A stretch of DNA of 64,000 nucleotides from an uncultured Marinicella sp. (GTDB taxonomy: Bacteria > Pseudomonadota > Gammaproteobacteria > Xanthomonadales > Marinicellaceae). Location: NCBI GenBank assembly GCA_947502925.1, contig CANNBS010000005.1, forward strand, positions 62,001-126,000. The letters run 5' to 3'. This document shows positions 47,042 through 56,677 of this stretch, piece after piece. Every line of letters starts with the position of its first letter. Positions within the stretch are counted from its first letter, which is position 1. Made by a program: the position numbers and the translations under genes. The notes beneath the pieces are model-generated. The model was not told the DNA's origin and did not search any database. It worked only from the letters and a program-made list of their open reading frames with translations.

Positions 47042-48070
47042 ATGAAAAATTTCAGAAGTGACAACGAAGCGCCGGTTCATACCGACATTATGCAGGCCAT
47101 CATTGATGCCAACAAAGGCTTTAGTGAATCCTATGGCTATGATGACCTGGGTTTACAACTCACCGATCGTTTTCAGCAACTATTCGGCTGCTGGTGTGAC
47201 GTTCTCCCTTTAACCACCGGCACCGCTGCCAATGGCATCGCCACGGCTTTAACCACACCGCCCTACGGCGCCATTTTGTGCCACCCCAACAGTCATATTA
47301 ATGTCGATGAATGTGGTGCGCCTGAATTTTTCAGTGGTGGCGCTAAACTGATTCCTGTAGCCGGAGATAACGGTAAAATTAATATGGATGCTTTGCAACA
47401 CCAATTAGAAAACAGCGGTCACCACGGTGAACACGAATCACTGCCATCAGCCATCAGTCTGACCCAATGCACCGAATCCGGCACGGTGTATTCGCTAAGT
47501 GAACTGAAAGCCATAAAAAAAATAGCCCGTAAATACGGACTGGCTGTTCATATGGATGGCGCCCGTTTTGCCAATGCGCTTACGTCACTCAATGTATCTG
47601 CAGCGGAAGCCACCTGGCAATCGGGAGTAGATTTACTGTCTTTCGGGGCCACAAAAAATGGTGCGATGATGGCCGAAGCCCTGATTATATTTAACCCGGC
47701 TTATAATCAACAAATTAAACGCCTGCGCAAACGCGCCGGACACCTGATCAGTAAAATGCGGTATATCCATGCCCAATTACTGGCTTATATAGACAATGAT
47801 CTGTGGCTTGATTTGGCGACTCATGCCAACCGACAGGCTCAACTATTTTCAAACTCTGTTGAAAATAATAATCAGATTAGTTTAATCCATCCGGTTGAAG
47901 CCAATGAGGTGTTTTGTCGCATGCCCCTGAAGCTGATTGATTATTTGGAACAACAGGGTTTTGAGTTTCACCGTTGGCCGGGACAGGAAGACGTCATTCG
48001 TCTGGTGTTTTCATTTGCCACCCATGAAAAACACACCCAACAATTAATCGACGCTGTTAATGGATTTTAA
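47042..48070 (+). CDS. ltaE: Low-specificity L-threonine aldolase family protein
   Basis: PLP-dependent beta-eliminating lyase fold, 342 residues, cleaving threonine or allo-threonine to glycine and acetaldehyde. Motifs: NFRSDNEAPVHTDIMQAI at the start, HPNSHINVDECGAPEFF (about 81-97), HMDGARFANAL (about 168-178), and the PLP lysine in LLSFGATKNGAMMAEAL (about 200). It starts at ATG 47042; the upstream TTG is unlikely. With Tdh/Kbl this is a second route from threonine to glycine in the same window. The 3' end overlaps the convergent GGDEF-EAL gene by 27 nt. Confidence 0.92.
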   Translation: MKNFRSDNEAPVHTDIMQAIIDANKGFSESYGYDDLGLQLTDRFQQLFGCWCDVLPLTTGTAANGIATALTTPPYGAILCHPNSHINVDECGAPEFFSGGAKLIPVAGDNGKINMDALQHQLENSGHHGEHESLPSAISLTQCTESGTVYSLSELKAIKKIARKYGLAVHMDGARFANALTSLNVSAAEATWQSGVDLLSFGATKNGAMMAEALIIFNPAYNQQIKRLRKRAGHLISKMRYIHAQLLAYIDNDLWLDLATHANRQAQLFSNSVENNNQISLIHPVEANEVFCRMPLKLIDYLEQQGFEFHRWPGQEDVIRLVFSFATHEKHTQQLIDAVNGF

Positions 48071-50284
48071 CGCAGAAAAATCAATATCAGATAATTCATC
48101 TATACCGGCCTTTAAGTCATTAAATGAGGTTGGATGACTAAATAGATATCCCTGAAATTGGTCACAACCCATTTTAATTAATTGTTTTAGTTGTGCCTGT
48201 GTTTCCACGCCTTCAGCGACAGTGGTGATGTTCAAATTCTGGCCCATCAAAATCATGGTTTTAATCAGCTCCAGATCATCTTTGTCTTCATTCATATCGC
48301 GAATAAAGGACTTGTCGATTTTTAGCGCATGCACCGGAAAATTCTTCAAATAGGACAAGGAAGAATAACCTGTTCCAAAATCATCGATGGCCACATTAAT
48401 GCCCCAGGCGGTGAGCTGATTAAGAATAAACTGGCTGTTTTCTACATCCTGAATCAGAGTTTGTTCGGTTAATTCCAGTTCTAAGCGATCATAGGGAAAT
48501 TTATGTTCATCCAAAATATATTTTAAACGGCTTAAAAATTCCGGATGCTCCAGTAGTTTTGCCGAAACATTAAAACTTAAAACAATGTTTTTATGATTGG
48601 CCATTAATGTTTTAAATTGTTGACAGGATTGAGAAAACAATTGCCAGGACACCGATACAATTAGTCCGGTATCCTCCAGTAATTCAATAAAGACTTTTGG
48701 CTGTGCATAGTCACAGTCTTCCTGACGCCAGCGCATTAATGCTTCTGTACCCAACAAATGACCCTGCGCGTCATAACGGGGTTGATAAAACATCTCAAAG
48801 CGATTTTGTTCCTGGGCTTCGTGTAATTGATTAACCAGTTTAAGCCGTGCCTGGGCTTTATGCTCAATCACAGAATCATAAATGGCATAGGTGTTTCGGC
48901 CTTTATCTTTGGCTCGATACAAAGCGGCATCTGCATTGGATAATAATTCATTGACCGTGCTGCCATCGCGCGGATACATGGCGACACCGACACTGCCGGT
49001 TAACCGAATCTGGTGACCTTCAATATCAATCGGATATTTGAGTTGCTTCAAAAAACGCCCCACAAGGGCGATGATGTTTTCTTCTTCCGTTTTACCGGGC
49101 AGTAAAATAATAAACTCATCGCCACCCATACGGGCAATGATGTCTTGTTTCCTGAATATTTGGCCAAACAGTTCCGGTAATTTCATCAGCAGACGGTCAC
49201 CCATGGCATGACCAAGGGTATCATTCACATCTTTAAAATGATCCAAATCAATAAATAACAGACTAAACGGTTTCTTGGCTTTGGTTTTATCCGCCAGATA
49301 ATGCTCAATATATTCTGTAATATAATGTCGATTGGGTAAATGCGTTAAGGCGTCATGATTCGCCAAATAGCTGAGTTTATCCTGAATTTTTTCTCGCCGT
49401 TTAACCTCTAAACTCAATTGTAATGATTGCTGTTTAGCCTTGTATCGTGACAACAAAGTCAACAAAAGCATAACCACAATAATAAAACCGCCTGAAAAAA
49501 CCACATAGGGAAGCGGCGATAAAATGGTGGTCATTATGGTTTCCGTTGGGTATACCTTAAATAGCCAGCCATCGGTGTCAGCATCTAAATTAAGTTCAAA
49601 ATATTCTAAATAACTGTGTTGGGTCAGTTCCGGGCCATTACGATAAACCACCTCATCACCGGCATACGCTTTGGTATAAAAACCGGTGTCCAGCGGATCG
49701 TCAACAATTCGATCGATAAAACCATCTATATAGATTTCAATGGCAAAGAATCCGTCAAAATAATCATCAAATACAATCGGCATTAAGATGAAAATAATGT
49801 CATATCCTTCATCTGTGGTAATCACTCGACTGTACTCAGGCAGGTTATCCTGTCGTGAAATGCGTAACTTTTCGCGCATTTCCGGTTGTTCAAGGATGGA
49901 TTGAATATCGATATGATGTAAAGATTCAAGTGTCTCACTCCAACGCACTGATAAGGTATTATCAATCCACCATATCTCATTTACACCTGCGGTCCGATCG
50001 ATAAAATTACGGGCATCTGAACGCCAGTTTTTTTCCGCCGTACCGCCATCCACTAACCAACGATTGACCATTGAGGCCAGATCACTGGTGAGTTCCTGAG
50101 CATTATAAATAATTTGAGAACGGGTCCGGTCGCTTTGACCTTTGAGAATTTGATTCAGCGTATTGATCTGAGATTGCCGGATTTGATAGGCCACTACGGA
50201 GACTCCGACAATAAGAAAAATGGCTATGATCCATGCCATTAAATATGACTTATCATAAATTCTTTTTTTCGTCCGCCCCTCCAT
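48044..50284 (-). CDS. Membrane-bound GGDEF-EAL protein (diguanylate cyclase/phosphodiesterase)
   Basis: A 746-residue c-di-GMP enzyme. An N-terminal membrane helix (about 12-30), a ~220-residue periplasmic sensor domain (Cache-like by position) and a second helix (about 255-275) precede the GGDEF domain (about 305-465). GGDEF is intact (ARMGGDEFIILL) with an RxxD inhibitory site (RKQD) five residues before it. The EAL domain (about 480-730) keeps the catalytic signatures TEALMRWR, FNVSAKLLE, LELTEQTL, IDDFGTGYSSLSYL, LKIDKSFI and EGVET. Both activities are therefore possible. AGGTGA lies before the ATG. The ligand is unknown. Confidence 0.93.
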   Translation of the reverse strand: MEGRTKKRIYDKSYLMAWIIAIFLIVGVSVVAYQIRQSQINTLNQILKGQSDRTRSQIIYNAQELTSDLASMVNRWLVDGGTAEKNWRSDARNFIDRTAGVNEIWWIDNTLSVRWSETLESLHHIDIQSILEQPEMREKLRISRQDNLPEYSRVITTDEGYDIIFILMPIVFDDYFDGFFAIEIYIDGFIDRIVDDPLDTGFYTKAYAGDEVVYRNGPELTQHSYLEYFELNLDADTDGWLFKVYPTETIMTTILSPLPYVVFSGGFIIVVMLLLTLLSRYKAKQQSLQLSLEVKRREKIQDKLSYLANHDALTHLPNRHYITEYIEHYLADKTKAKKPFSLLFIDLDHFKDVNDTLGHAMGDRLLMKLPELFGQIFRKQDIIARMGGDEFIILLPGKTEEENIIALVGRFLKQLKYPIDIEGHQIRLTGSVGVAMYPRDGSTVNELLSNADAALYRAKDKGRNTYAIYDSVIEHKAQARLKLVNQLHEAQEQNRFEMFYQPRYDAQGHLLGTEALMRWRQEDCDYAQPKVFIELLEDTGLIVSVSWQLFSQSCQQFKTLMANHKNIVLSFNVSAKLLEHPEFLSRLKYILDEHKFPYDRLELELTEQTLIQDVENSQFILNQLTAWGINVAIDDFGTGYSSLSYLKNFPVHALKIDKSFIRDMNEDKDDLELIKTMILMGQNLNITTVAEGVETQAQLKQLIKMGCDQFQGYLFSHPTSFNDLKAGIDELSDIDFSALKSINSVD

Positions 50285-50367
50285 TTAACTGATCACCTCT
50301 TTATCGCCAAATTTCATAGAATACAGAATAGCATGAGAATACTTGAAAAAACAATCACAGGGTTTAA

Positions 50368-52251
50368 TCAAATAACCGCTAAATCACCCTTTTTCTGTAG
50401 CCATGACTTTCGGTCTGCAGCTCTTTTTTTGGCCAGAAGCATGTCCAAAATTTCATGGGTTTTATCTCCGGCCTGAACTTTTAACTGAACCAAACGACGG
50501 GTGTCCGGTGAAATCGTGCTCTCTCGTAGCTGCAAGGGATTCATCTCGCCCAAACCTTTAAAGCGGGTAACACTGACTTTTTTCTTGTTGTTGTTTTTCT
50601 CCAAGGTGTCCAGAATATGTTGTCGCTCACTGTCATCCACCGCGTAATGCTTCTCTTTACCCACATCAATTCTGAATAAGGGCGGCATCGCCACAAACAC
50701 ATGACCGGCACGCACCACCGGCTCAAAATGACGTAAAAATAAAGCACATAATAAGGTGGCAATGTGTAAACCATCTGAATCGGCATCGGCCAGAATAATG
50801 ATTTTACCGTAACGTAAACTCTCCAAATCAGTGGCGCCGGGGTCTACACCGATGGCCACCGCCAGATCATGCACTTCCTGTGAAGCCATAACCTGATTGG
50901 GATCCACTTCCCAGGAATTAAGAATTTTACCCCGCAGCGGCATAATGGCCTGAAACTCACGGTCTCTGGCTTGTTTGGCCGAACCGCCGGCGGAATCACC
51001 TTCCACCAGAAACAATTCACTGACATTGGGATCATCACTGGAGCAATCAGCCAGTTTTCCGGGTAAGGCCGGTCCCTGAGTGATTTTTTTACGCACCACT
51101 TTTTTGGCTTTGCGCAACCTGTTTTGTGCGGCGTTAATGGCTAATTGAGCAATTAATTCCGCCGCATCGACATTTTGATTTAACCATAAAGTTAAGGCAT
51201 CTTTGATGGTGCCAGTGATATACGCAGCGATGGCTCTTGAGGATAAGCGCTCTTTGGTTTGGCCTGAAAACTGCGGTTCTTTCATTTTGCAGCTTAAGAC
51301 ATAACTGACCCGGTCCCAGACATCATCCGGTGCCAATTTAACACCACGCGGTAATAACTGATGACTGTCGGCAAAATCACGCAAAGCTTCGGTCAAACCG
51401 GTGCGCAAACCATTCACATGGGTACCGCCAAGCGGCGTTGGAATCAGGTTTACATAACTTTCGGTGATGAGCTCGCCTTCTGGCACCCAGGCCAGAATCC
51501 AGTCCAAAGTAAATTCATCGTCCTGATGGGCACCGTCAAAGCCTGTCGCCGGAATCGTTTCAGTGGCTTGTGTGGCATTGTTAAAGTAATCACTTAAACC
51601 ATTTTCAAAGCACCAGCTGTCTTCTGAGTCCTTAATGTCATCTTTAAAAACAACCGTCAGCCCCGGCGATAACACGGCTTTGGCTTTTAATAATCGCCGC
51701 AGACGTTTGGTATCAATTTTTAAGGTATCAAAATATTTTTCTGCAGGCGTAAACTGTATTCGGGTGCCGGTGTTGCGTTGGCCCACGTCTGACACCGGTT
51801 TTAATTCGCTGACTTTCTCGCCGTGTTCAAAAGCGATGTGATGTTCCTGCCCTTCTCGTTTAATCCACACATCCAACCGGGATGACAAGGCATTAACCAC
51901 CGACACGCCCACGCCATGTAAGCCACCTGAAAAGGTGTAATTTTTATTGGAAAATTTACCACCAGCATGGAGTTTGGCCAGGATCAATTCAACACCACTA
52001 ACCCCATGTTCCTTATGCACATCAATCGGCATACCACGACCGTCGTCAGTCACTTCAATTAAACCATCCTTAAATAATCGCACGGTTATTTTTTTGGCAT
52101 AACCGGCCAGCGCTTCGTCCACCGAATTGTCCACCACTTCCTGAATTAAATGATTCGGGCGGTCGGTGTCGGTGTACATGCCAGGACGGCGTTTAACCGG
52201 TTCTAAACCGGATAAGACTTCAATGTCTTGTGATTGGTATGAATTGCTCAT
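50368..52251 (-). CDS. parE: DNA topoisomerase IV subunit B
   Basis: A 627-residue ATPase subunit (E. coli 630) of the decatenating type II topoisomerase. GHKL motifs: VDNSVDEALAGYAKKI, TDDGRGMPID and GGLHGVGVSVVNALSS. The TOPRIM domain has LFLVEGDSAGGSAKQARDR and IILADADSDGLHIATL. The C-terminus FKGLGEMNPLQLRESTI is conserved. It lacks the GyrB-specific insertion, so ParE rather than GyrB. It lies 11 bp downstream of a membrane protein gene, itself 5 bp after sufU, so readthrough from the suf operon is plausible. parC is not in the window. Confidence 0.95.
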   Translation of the reverse strand: MSNSYQSQDIEVLSGLEPVKRRPGMYTDTDRPNHLIQEVVDNSVDEALAGYAKKITVRLFKDGLIEVTDDGRGMPIDVHKEHGVSGVELILAKLHAGGKFSNKNYTFSGGLHGVGVSVVNALSSRLDVWIKREGQEHHIAFEHGEKVSELKPVSDVGQRNTGTRIQFTPAEKYFDTLKIDTKRLRRLLKAKAVLSPGLTVVFKDDIKDSEDSWCFENGLSDYFNNATQATETIPATGFDGAHQDDEFTLDWILAWVPEGELITESYVNLIPTPLGGTHVNGLRTGLTEALRDFADSHQLLPRGVKLAPDDVWDRVSYVLSCKMKEPQFSGQTKERLSSRAIAAYITGTIKDALTLWLNQNVDAAELIAQLAINAAQNRLRKAKKVVRKKITQGPALPGKLADCSSDDPNVSELFLVEGDSAGGSAKQARDREFQAIMPLRGKILNSWEVDPNQVMASQEVHDLAVAIGVDPGATDLESLRYGKIIILADADSDGLHIATLLCALFLRHFEPVVRAGHVFVAMPPLFRIDVGKEKHYAVDDSERQHILDTLEKNNNKKKVSVTRFKGLGEMNPLQLRESTISPDTRRLVQLKVQAGDKTHEILDMLLAKKRAADRKSWLQKKGDLAVI

Positions 52252-52262
52252 AGGCCTCTTTA

Positions 52263-53144
52263 TTATATTTCTTTATAAATCGATTCTTGTGGCTGCTCTG
52301 AATCTACATCGTAATTATTGGCATCATCATTGTCATCACCTTTGTCATCATTGAACGGATACAACGCATCGTAACTGACATAATTGGCTGAAAACACCAC
52401 CCCCATCATCACGCCCATAAACAACAACATGAATACATTGACCACACCGATACCAAAAGCGCCGGCCAATAAACCCATCACCAGGCTGACAATAAACGCA
52501 GCGGCCATCGCCAAAAGCATTAACCACAACGTTAAGCTTAAAATGGCCTGCCAGGCAAACATGACGGTTTTCACGCTTCGGATCATGGCTTGAATTGGGG
52601 TATCTTGATTAAACATCACCAGCGCTGGTGAAAAAGCCATCAGTATGGCCACAGGCAGACCGGTTGCAAGATTGATGAAGAGTCGTAATAAAGCTTCTGA
52701 CAGACTAATTTGTGCGGCTGTTTCTTCTGTTAAAGGCGGTAATTGGAAGCTTTCTAACAACATTAACTGAACCGCATGCATGGCATAATTCAGTATCACA
52801 GCCAAAACACCCAGTAATAAGAGCAGGTTAAACCGGGACATCAATAATGACCAGCATTGCGACCAAATCTGAGCGGACTGGCGTTCGACATTCGATGAAT
52901 TTTGCCACTGGCGGCATAATAAATAGTACCAGGCAGTCATAATCGGCATGGACAACATCAGTGCCATTAAAGCCACTTGTGCCGATAATAAGGAGACCAG
53001 CATGACTGTTATTCCCACCACCAATAAGGTCGCATACCAGTGTTTTTGCATTTGTTGAAACAGCTTAATGCCCTGATTCAGCCATTGTTTGCCTGTAGAC
53101 CAGCTGACGGGTTGTTTGGGTTGGGGTTGTTGATATAACGACAT
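52263..53144 (-). CDS. Polytopic membrane protein of unknown function
   Basis: A 293-residue protein I cannot assign with confidence. A Gln/Pro-rich cytosolic N-terminus is followed by six predicted membrane helices: about 38-58 and 60-78, one near 105-125, one near 165-180, one near 200-225, and one near 228-250. The acidic, Asp/Asn-rich tail (about 262-290, DDKGDDNDDANNYDVDSE) is probably cytosolic. The arrangement resembles BPSS1780- or YciC-like uncharacterised membrane proteins. It starts 5 bp after sufU and ends 11 bp before parE. Confidence 0.8.
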   Translation of the reverse strand: MSLYQQPQPKQPVSWSTGKQWLNQGIKLFQQMQKHWYATLLVVGITVMLVSLLSAQVALMALMLSMPIMTAWYYLLCRQWQNSSNVERQSAQIWSQCWSLLMSRFNLLLLLGVLAVILNYAMHAVQLMLLESFQLPPLTEETAAQISLSEALLRLFINLATGLPVAILMAFSPALVMFNQDTPIQAMIRSVKTVMFAWQAILSLTLWLMLLAMAAAFIVSLVMGLLAGAFGIGVVNVFMLLFMGVMMGVVFSANYVSYDALYPFNDDKGDDNDDANNYDVDSEQPQESIYKEI

Positions 53145-53149
53145 GGCTT

Positions 53150-53596
53150 TTATTCAGTGGTGGTGGTCGCCTGACCATGAATGGCGGCATTCAACGCATA
53201 CCAGCATAATAAGGCGGATTTAATTCGGGAAGGAAATTTTTTTACACTAACCAGACAAGCCACATCACCGAGGACAGTTTCGGCCTGATCTAAACCCTCG
53301 GCACTCATCATCTGCTTAAAAGCAGCAAATAAATGCAGTGCCTCGAAGGTGGTTTTTTCGGCGATTAACTCAGTCATCATGGAAGCCGAAGCCATCGAAA
53401 TGGCACAACTGTCACCGGCAAAGTGAGCGGCTTTAATGACATCATCCTCAATGTTTAAATAAACATGTACCTGATCACCGCATATGGCATTTAAACCCTC
53501 GGCATGATGCGTCCAATGATCCGGTTCACCATAATTGTGCGGGGTTTTATTATGCGCCAGGACTTGTTGTTTATAGAGTTTATTCAGGTCGGTCAT
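53150..53596 (-). CDS. sufU: SufU-like Fe-S cluster scaffold/sulfur acceptor
   Basis: A 148-residue NifU/IscU-fold protein of the SufU type. The three conserved cysteines are Cys39 (AICGDQ), Cys64 (GDSCAIS) and Cys131 (SALLCWYAL), and Asp41 is present, as in zinc-binding SufU, which accepts persulfide sulfur from SufS. The insertion before the last Cys that distinguishes SufU from IscU is present. It replaces SufE, which is absent here. It is the last suf gene, 6 bp after sufS. Confidence 0.92.
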   Translation of the reverse strand: MTDLNKLYKQQVLAHNKTPHNYGEPDHWTHHAEGLNAICGDQVHVYLNIEDDVIKAAHFAGDSCAISMASASMMTELIAEKTTFEALHLFAAFKQMMSAEGLDQAETVLGDVACLVSVKKFPSRIKSALLCWYALNAAIHGQATTTTE

Positions 53597-53602
53597 TTAA
53601 GG

Positions 53603-54805
53603 TTAAGAAAACATCGCTTTGGCTTGGTTGAGCGATTCTACCAGAATATCCACCTCTTGTTCAGTATTATAAAACGCCAATGAGGCACGACAACTGCCCG
53701 GCACATCAAAAAACTGGAAAATCGGCATGGTGCAATGGTGACCGGTGCGAATGGCAACGCCATGATGATCAATGATGGTACCGATATCATGCGGGTGAAT
53801 GCCGTCAATTAAAAACGAAAATACCGGTGATTTATGTGCTGCTTCACCTAAAATACGCAACCCTTTAACAGTTTTAAGCGCCTGTTCGGTATATAGTTTT
53901 AAAACGTCTTCTCGTTCAGCAATGGCTTCAATGCCCACATCTAAAATAAATTCAGCGGCAGCGCCCAGACCAATGCCGCCGGCTATATTAGGCGTGCCCG
54001 CTTCAAACTTGGCCGGCACTTTATTATAAACGGTTTCTTCAAAGGTCACCTTGCTGATCATTTCTCCACCACCGTGATAAGGCGGCATGGATTCTAAATG
54101 GGTCGCTTTACCATACAGCACACCCGAACCGGTGGGCCCATACATTTTATGCCCCGACACCGTGTAAAAATCACAGCCAATGTCTTGCACATCGACCTTT
54201 AAATGGGGGGTTGCTTGTGCGCCATCCACCATCACCGGTATATCTTTGGCATGGGCTTTGGCCACCAGCTCTTTGACCGGATTAATAGTGCCCAGGGCAT
54301 TAGACACATGAATCACCGACATAAATTTAGTGCGTTCGGTCATCAGCTCATCCAGTTGATCCAAGACCAGCTCACCACGCTCATTCATAGGAATGACTTT
54401 AAGCCTGGCACCGGTTTGTTGGCACAGGATTTGCCAAGGCACGATGTTTGAATGGTGTTCCAAATGAGAAATTAAAATTTCATCGCCGGGCTGTAATCGT
54501 TCACGCACAAAAGTTTGCGCCACCAGATTAACCCCTTCGGTACAACCACGAACAAAAATCAGATTATCCGGCGAAGGCGCATTGATTAATCGTGCTAAAG
54601 ACCCGCGCGCTTGTTCATAGAGATCTGTTGCGCGGCCACTTAAGCAGTGTACACCGCGGTGAATGTTGGCGTTATTGTGACAATAATAATCATTAACCGC
54701 ATCAATCACCACCTGCGGGCGCATGGCGGTGGCGGCATTGTCGAAATACACCAGGTCTTTGCCATTCACTTGTTGGTGTAAACAAGGAAAGGCTTCTCTC
54801 AACAT
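53603..54805 (-). CDS. sufS: Cysteine desulfurase SufS
   Basis: A 400-residue group II cysteine desulfurase that supplies persulfide sulfur for Fe-S clusters. The PLP lysine is in FYTVSGHKMYGPTG (about 222). The catalytic cysteine is in IRTGHHCTMPIFQF (about 358). Other family blocks: NIHRGVHCLSGRATDLYE, HLEHHSNIVPWQ. It overlaps sufD by 7 nt and precedes sufU by 6 bp, fitting a SufS-SufU sulfur transfer pair. Confidence 0.95.
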   Translation of the reverse strand: MLREAFPCLHQQVNGKDLVYFDNAATAMRPQVVIDAVNDYYCHNNANIHRGVHCLSGRATDLYEQARGSLARLINAPSPDNLIFVRGCTEGVNLVAQTFVRERLQPGDEILISHLEHHSNIVPWQILCQQTGARLKVIPMNERGELVLDQLDELMTERTKFMSVIHVSNALGTINPVKELVAKAHAKDIPVMVDGAQATPHLKVDVQDIGCDFYTVSGHKMYGPTGSGVLYGKATHLESMPPYHGGGEMISKVTFEETVYNKVPAKFEAGTPNIAGGIGLGAAAEFILDVGIEAIAEREDVLKLYTEQALKTVKGLRILGEAAHKSPVFSFLIDGIHPHDIGTIIDHHGVAIRTGHHCTMPIFQFFDVPGSCRASLAFYNTEQEVDILVESLNQAKAMFS

Positions 54806-55956
54806 ATCAGCGCCTCTTGCTCGAAGGACACCATCATCATGTCCCGAGCTGTATCAGCCGGAATGCCTCTGGATTGCAGATAAAACACCGCCTCTTCATC
54901 CAATGTACCAATGGTCGAACCATGGGCAGCAATCACTTCATCGGCATAGACTTCCATTTCCGGTTTACTGGCAATTTTGGCATCCTCTGACAACAGGATA
55001 TTTTTCAAATCCTGGTCTATTTCACTGCCATCGGCATGTTTAACCACCACCGCTTTGGCATTATTAAATACCTGACCGCTGTCATCGGCTAAACTGCGAT
55101 GAATCACTTCAGAACGGTTGTTTTTATGTTGATGGTTGACCATCACAATGTCACTGATGTGGGTACTGTTGGTGGCTTTATTAATCGAGCCGGCTTTATA
55201 TTCAGCCTGTTCTCCCAAAAAATCAACCCAATGCACATGGTGCTGCAAATCACCGCCTTCATGGCGGTTTTGGCTTGTCACCTGAGCTTCATTGTGCAGG
55301 CTAAAATGATGTAAGGCCACATGCTGTTGATCAGCCGCCAGCACCACTTGCTGGTGGCGCTTTAAGTGCGCGCCATCGGCTATCTGATAAAAATTATTGA
55401 CATTGATACGGCCGGCCACCACCTGTTCATCCACAGTAATTTCGGCACCTGCTTCTAAACTGATGATGTTGCGGACATACGTCCATTGGTTCGGTTCATC
55501 CGCGGCATAACGCAGCACAATCGTGGCATTCTTAGGTGCACCTGATGCAACACTTAAAGCCACACCATGGCTAAACAGGGCTTCATTGCTGGCCTGAACA
55601 ACCAGTTCAGGTGTTGCTTTTAAAGCCGACCAGTCCGGTTGATCAACCGCATGTACGGGTTTAATCTCTAACCAGTCAGGCACATGACTCGGCGATTGAA
55701 CACCTTGTTCCGTGAGGCTAATTACCACCGAAGTCTCTTCAGGCTCCGGTACTGCAACCCATTCATGGCCTAAACTGTCCTTTTTAAGCCGTCCGGCATC
55801 ACTATAACGCCAATATTCTGACTTCCGGTTCGGTGCCTGCCAGTTTTTTAACACCTCAATCGCAGATTGTTGTTTGTTCAACAACCCTTCAGGCCAATTG
55901 TTTTTTTCTGACTGCTCATTAACAGCAGCCAACCAGTCAAACGTCAAGCCAGCCAT
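54799..55956 (-). CDS. sufD: Fe-S cluster assembly protein SufD
   Basis: A 385-residue SufBD-fold subunit of the SufBC2D scaffold. The C-terminal beta-helix is recognisable by GHGSTIGTLDEEAVFYLQSRG-type residues (AAHGSTIGTLDEEAVFYL), followed by the His-containing conserved turn. The N-terminal helical region (about 1-60) is rich in Trp and Asn. It overlaps sufC by 20 nt at its start and sufS by 7 nt at its end. Confidence 0.94.
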   Translation of the reverse strand: MAGLTFDWLAAVNEQSEKNNWPEGLLNKQQSAIEVLKNWQAPNRKSEYWRYSDAGRLKKDSLGHEWVAVPEPEETSVVISLTEQGVQSPSHVPDWLEIKPVHAVDQPDWSALKATPELVVQASNEALFSHGVALSVASGAPKNATIVLRYAADEPNQWTYVRNIISLEAGAEITVDEQVVAGRINVNNFYQIADGAHLKRHQQVVLAADQQHVALHHFSLHNEAQVTSQNRHEGGDLQHHVHWVDFLGEQAEYKAGSINKATNSTHISDIVMVNHQHKNNRSEVIHRSLADDSGQVFNNAKAVVVKHADGSEIDQDLKNILLSEDAKIASKPEMEVYADEVIAAHGSTIGTLDEEAVFYLQSRGIPADTARDMMMVSFEQEALIC

Positions 55957-56677
55957 ATCCCTGCTCCTCTAACTCTAAGGCCAGTTTTTTGGTGCCTGAT
56001 TTAACAATTTCACCATCGGCCAGCACATGCACATAATCAGGCTCAATATAATCCAACAGGCGTTGATAGTGGGTAATGATGATAAATGAACGATCTTCTG
56101 AACGCAGCTGGTTGACCCCATCGGCGACAATTTTCAAAGCATCAATGTCCAATCCTGAATCGGTTTCATCTAAGATCGCCAGAGTCGGCTCTAACACCGC
56201 CATCTGAAACACTTCGTTACGCTTCTTCTCACCGCCTGAAAAGCCCACATTCACAGGGCGTTTAAGCAAATCATCTTTCATATGCAGTTGCTTGATCTTA
56301 TCTTTGACCATGCGCATAAAGCCTGCGGAATCAATACCGTCTTGACCGCGGTATTTACGCTGCGCATTATAAGCCGTGCGCAAGAAATACATGTTATTAA
56401 CACCGGGAATTTCCACCGGATACTGAAAGGCTAAAAACACCCCTTCACCGGCACGTTCTTCAGGTTCCAGCTCCAGCAAGTCTTTACCCTTAAAACTAAC
56501 CGAACCTTCAGTGGCCTGCACATGCGGCATACCGGCCAGTAAATTACCCAGGGTACTTTTACCCGAGCCGTTGGGGCCCATAATGGCATGGACTTCACCG
56601 GGTTTTACGGTCAGGTTCAGATTCTTTAAAATGTCTTTATCGCCTGCTTTGGCATGAATATTTTTAATCTCTAACAT
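55937..56677 (-). CDS. sufC: Fe-S cluster assembly ATPase SufC
   Basis: A 246-residue ABC-type ATPase that energises the SufBCD scaffold. Walker A is GPNGSGKSTLGN (about 35-46). The SufC signature FSGGEKKRNEVFQMAVLEP and Walker B with the SufC-type LAILDETDSGLDID (about 165-178) follow. Its ATG shares a base with the sufB stop (TAATG), so translation is coupled. Confidence 0.97.
   Translation of the reverse strand: MLEIKNIHAKAGDKDILKNLNLTVKPGEVHAIMGPNGSGKSTLGNLLAGMPHVQATEGSVSFKGKDLLELEPEERAGEGVFLAFQYPVEIPGVNNMYFLRTAYNAQRKYRGQDGIDSAGFMRMVKDKIKQLHMKDDLLKRPVNVGFSGGEKKRNEVFQMAVLEPTLAILDETDSGLDIDALKIVADGVNQLRSEDRSFIIITHYQRLLDYIEPDYVHVLADGEIVKSGTKKLALELEEQGYGWLDV

Noticed and set aside
46880-47080. 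67-residue N-terminal extension of carA
   Set aside because: It has no similarity to CarA, no ribosome binding site, and overlaps the divergent threonine aldolase start; GTG 46879 with AGGA is better.
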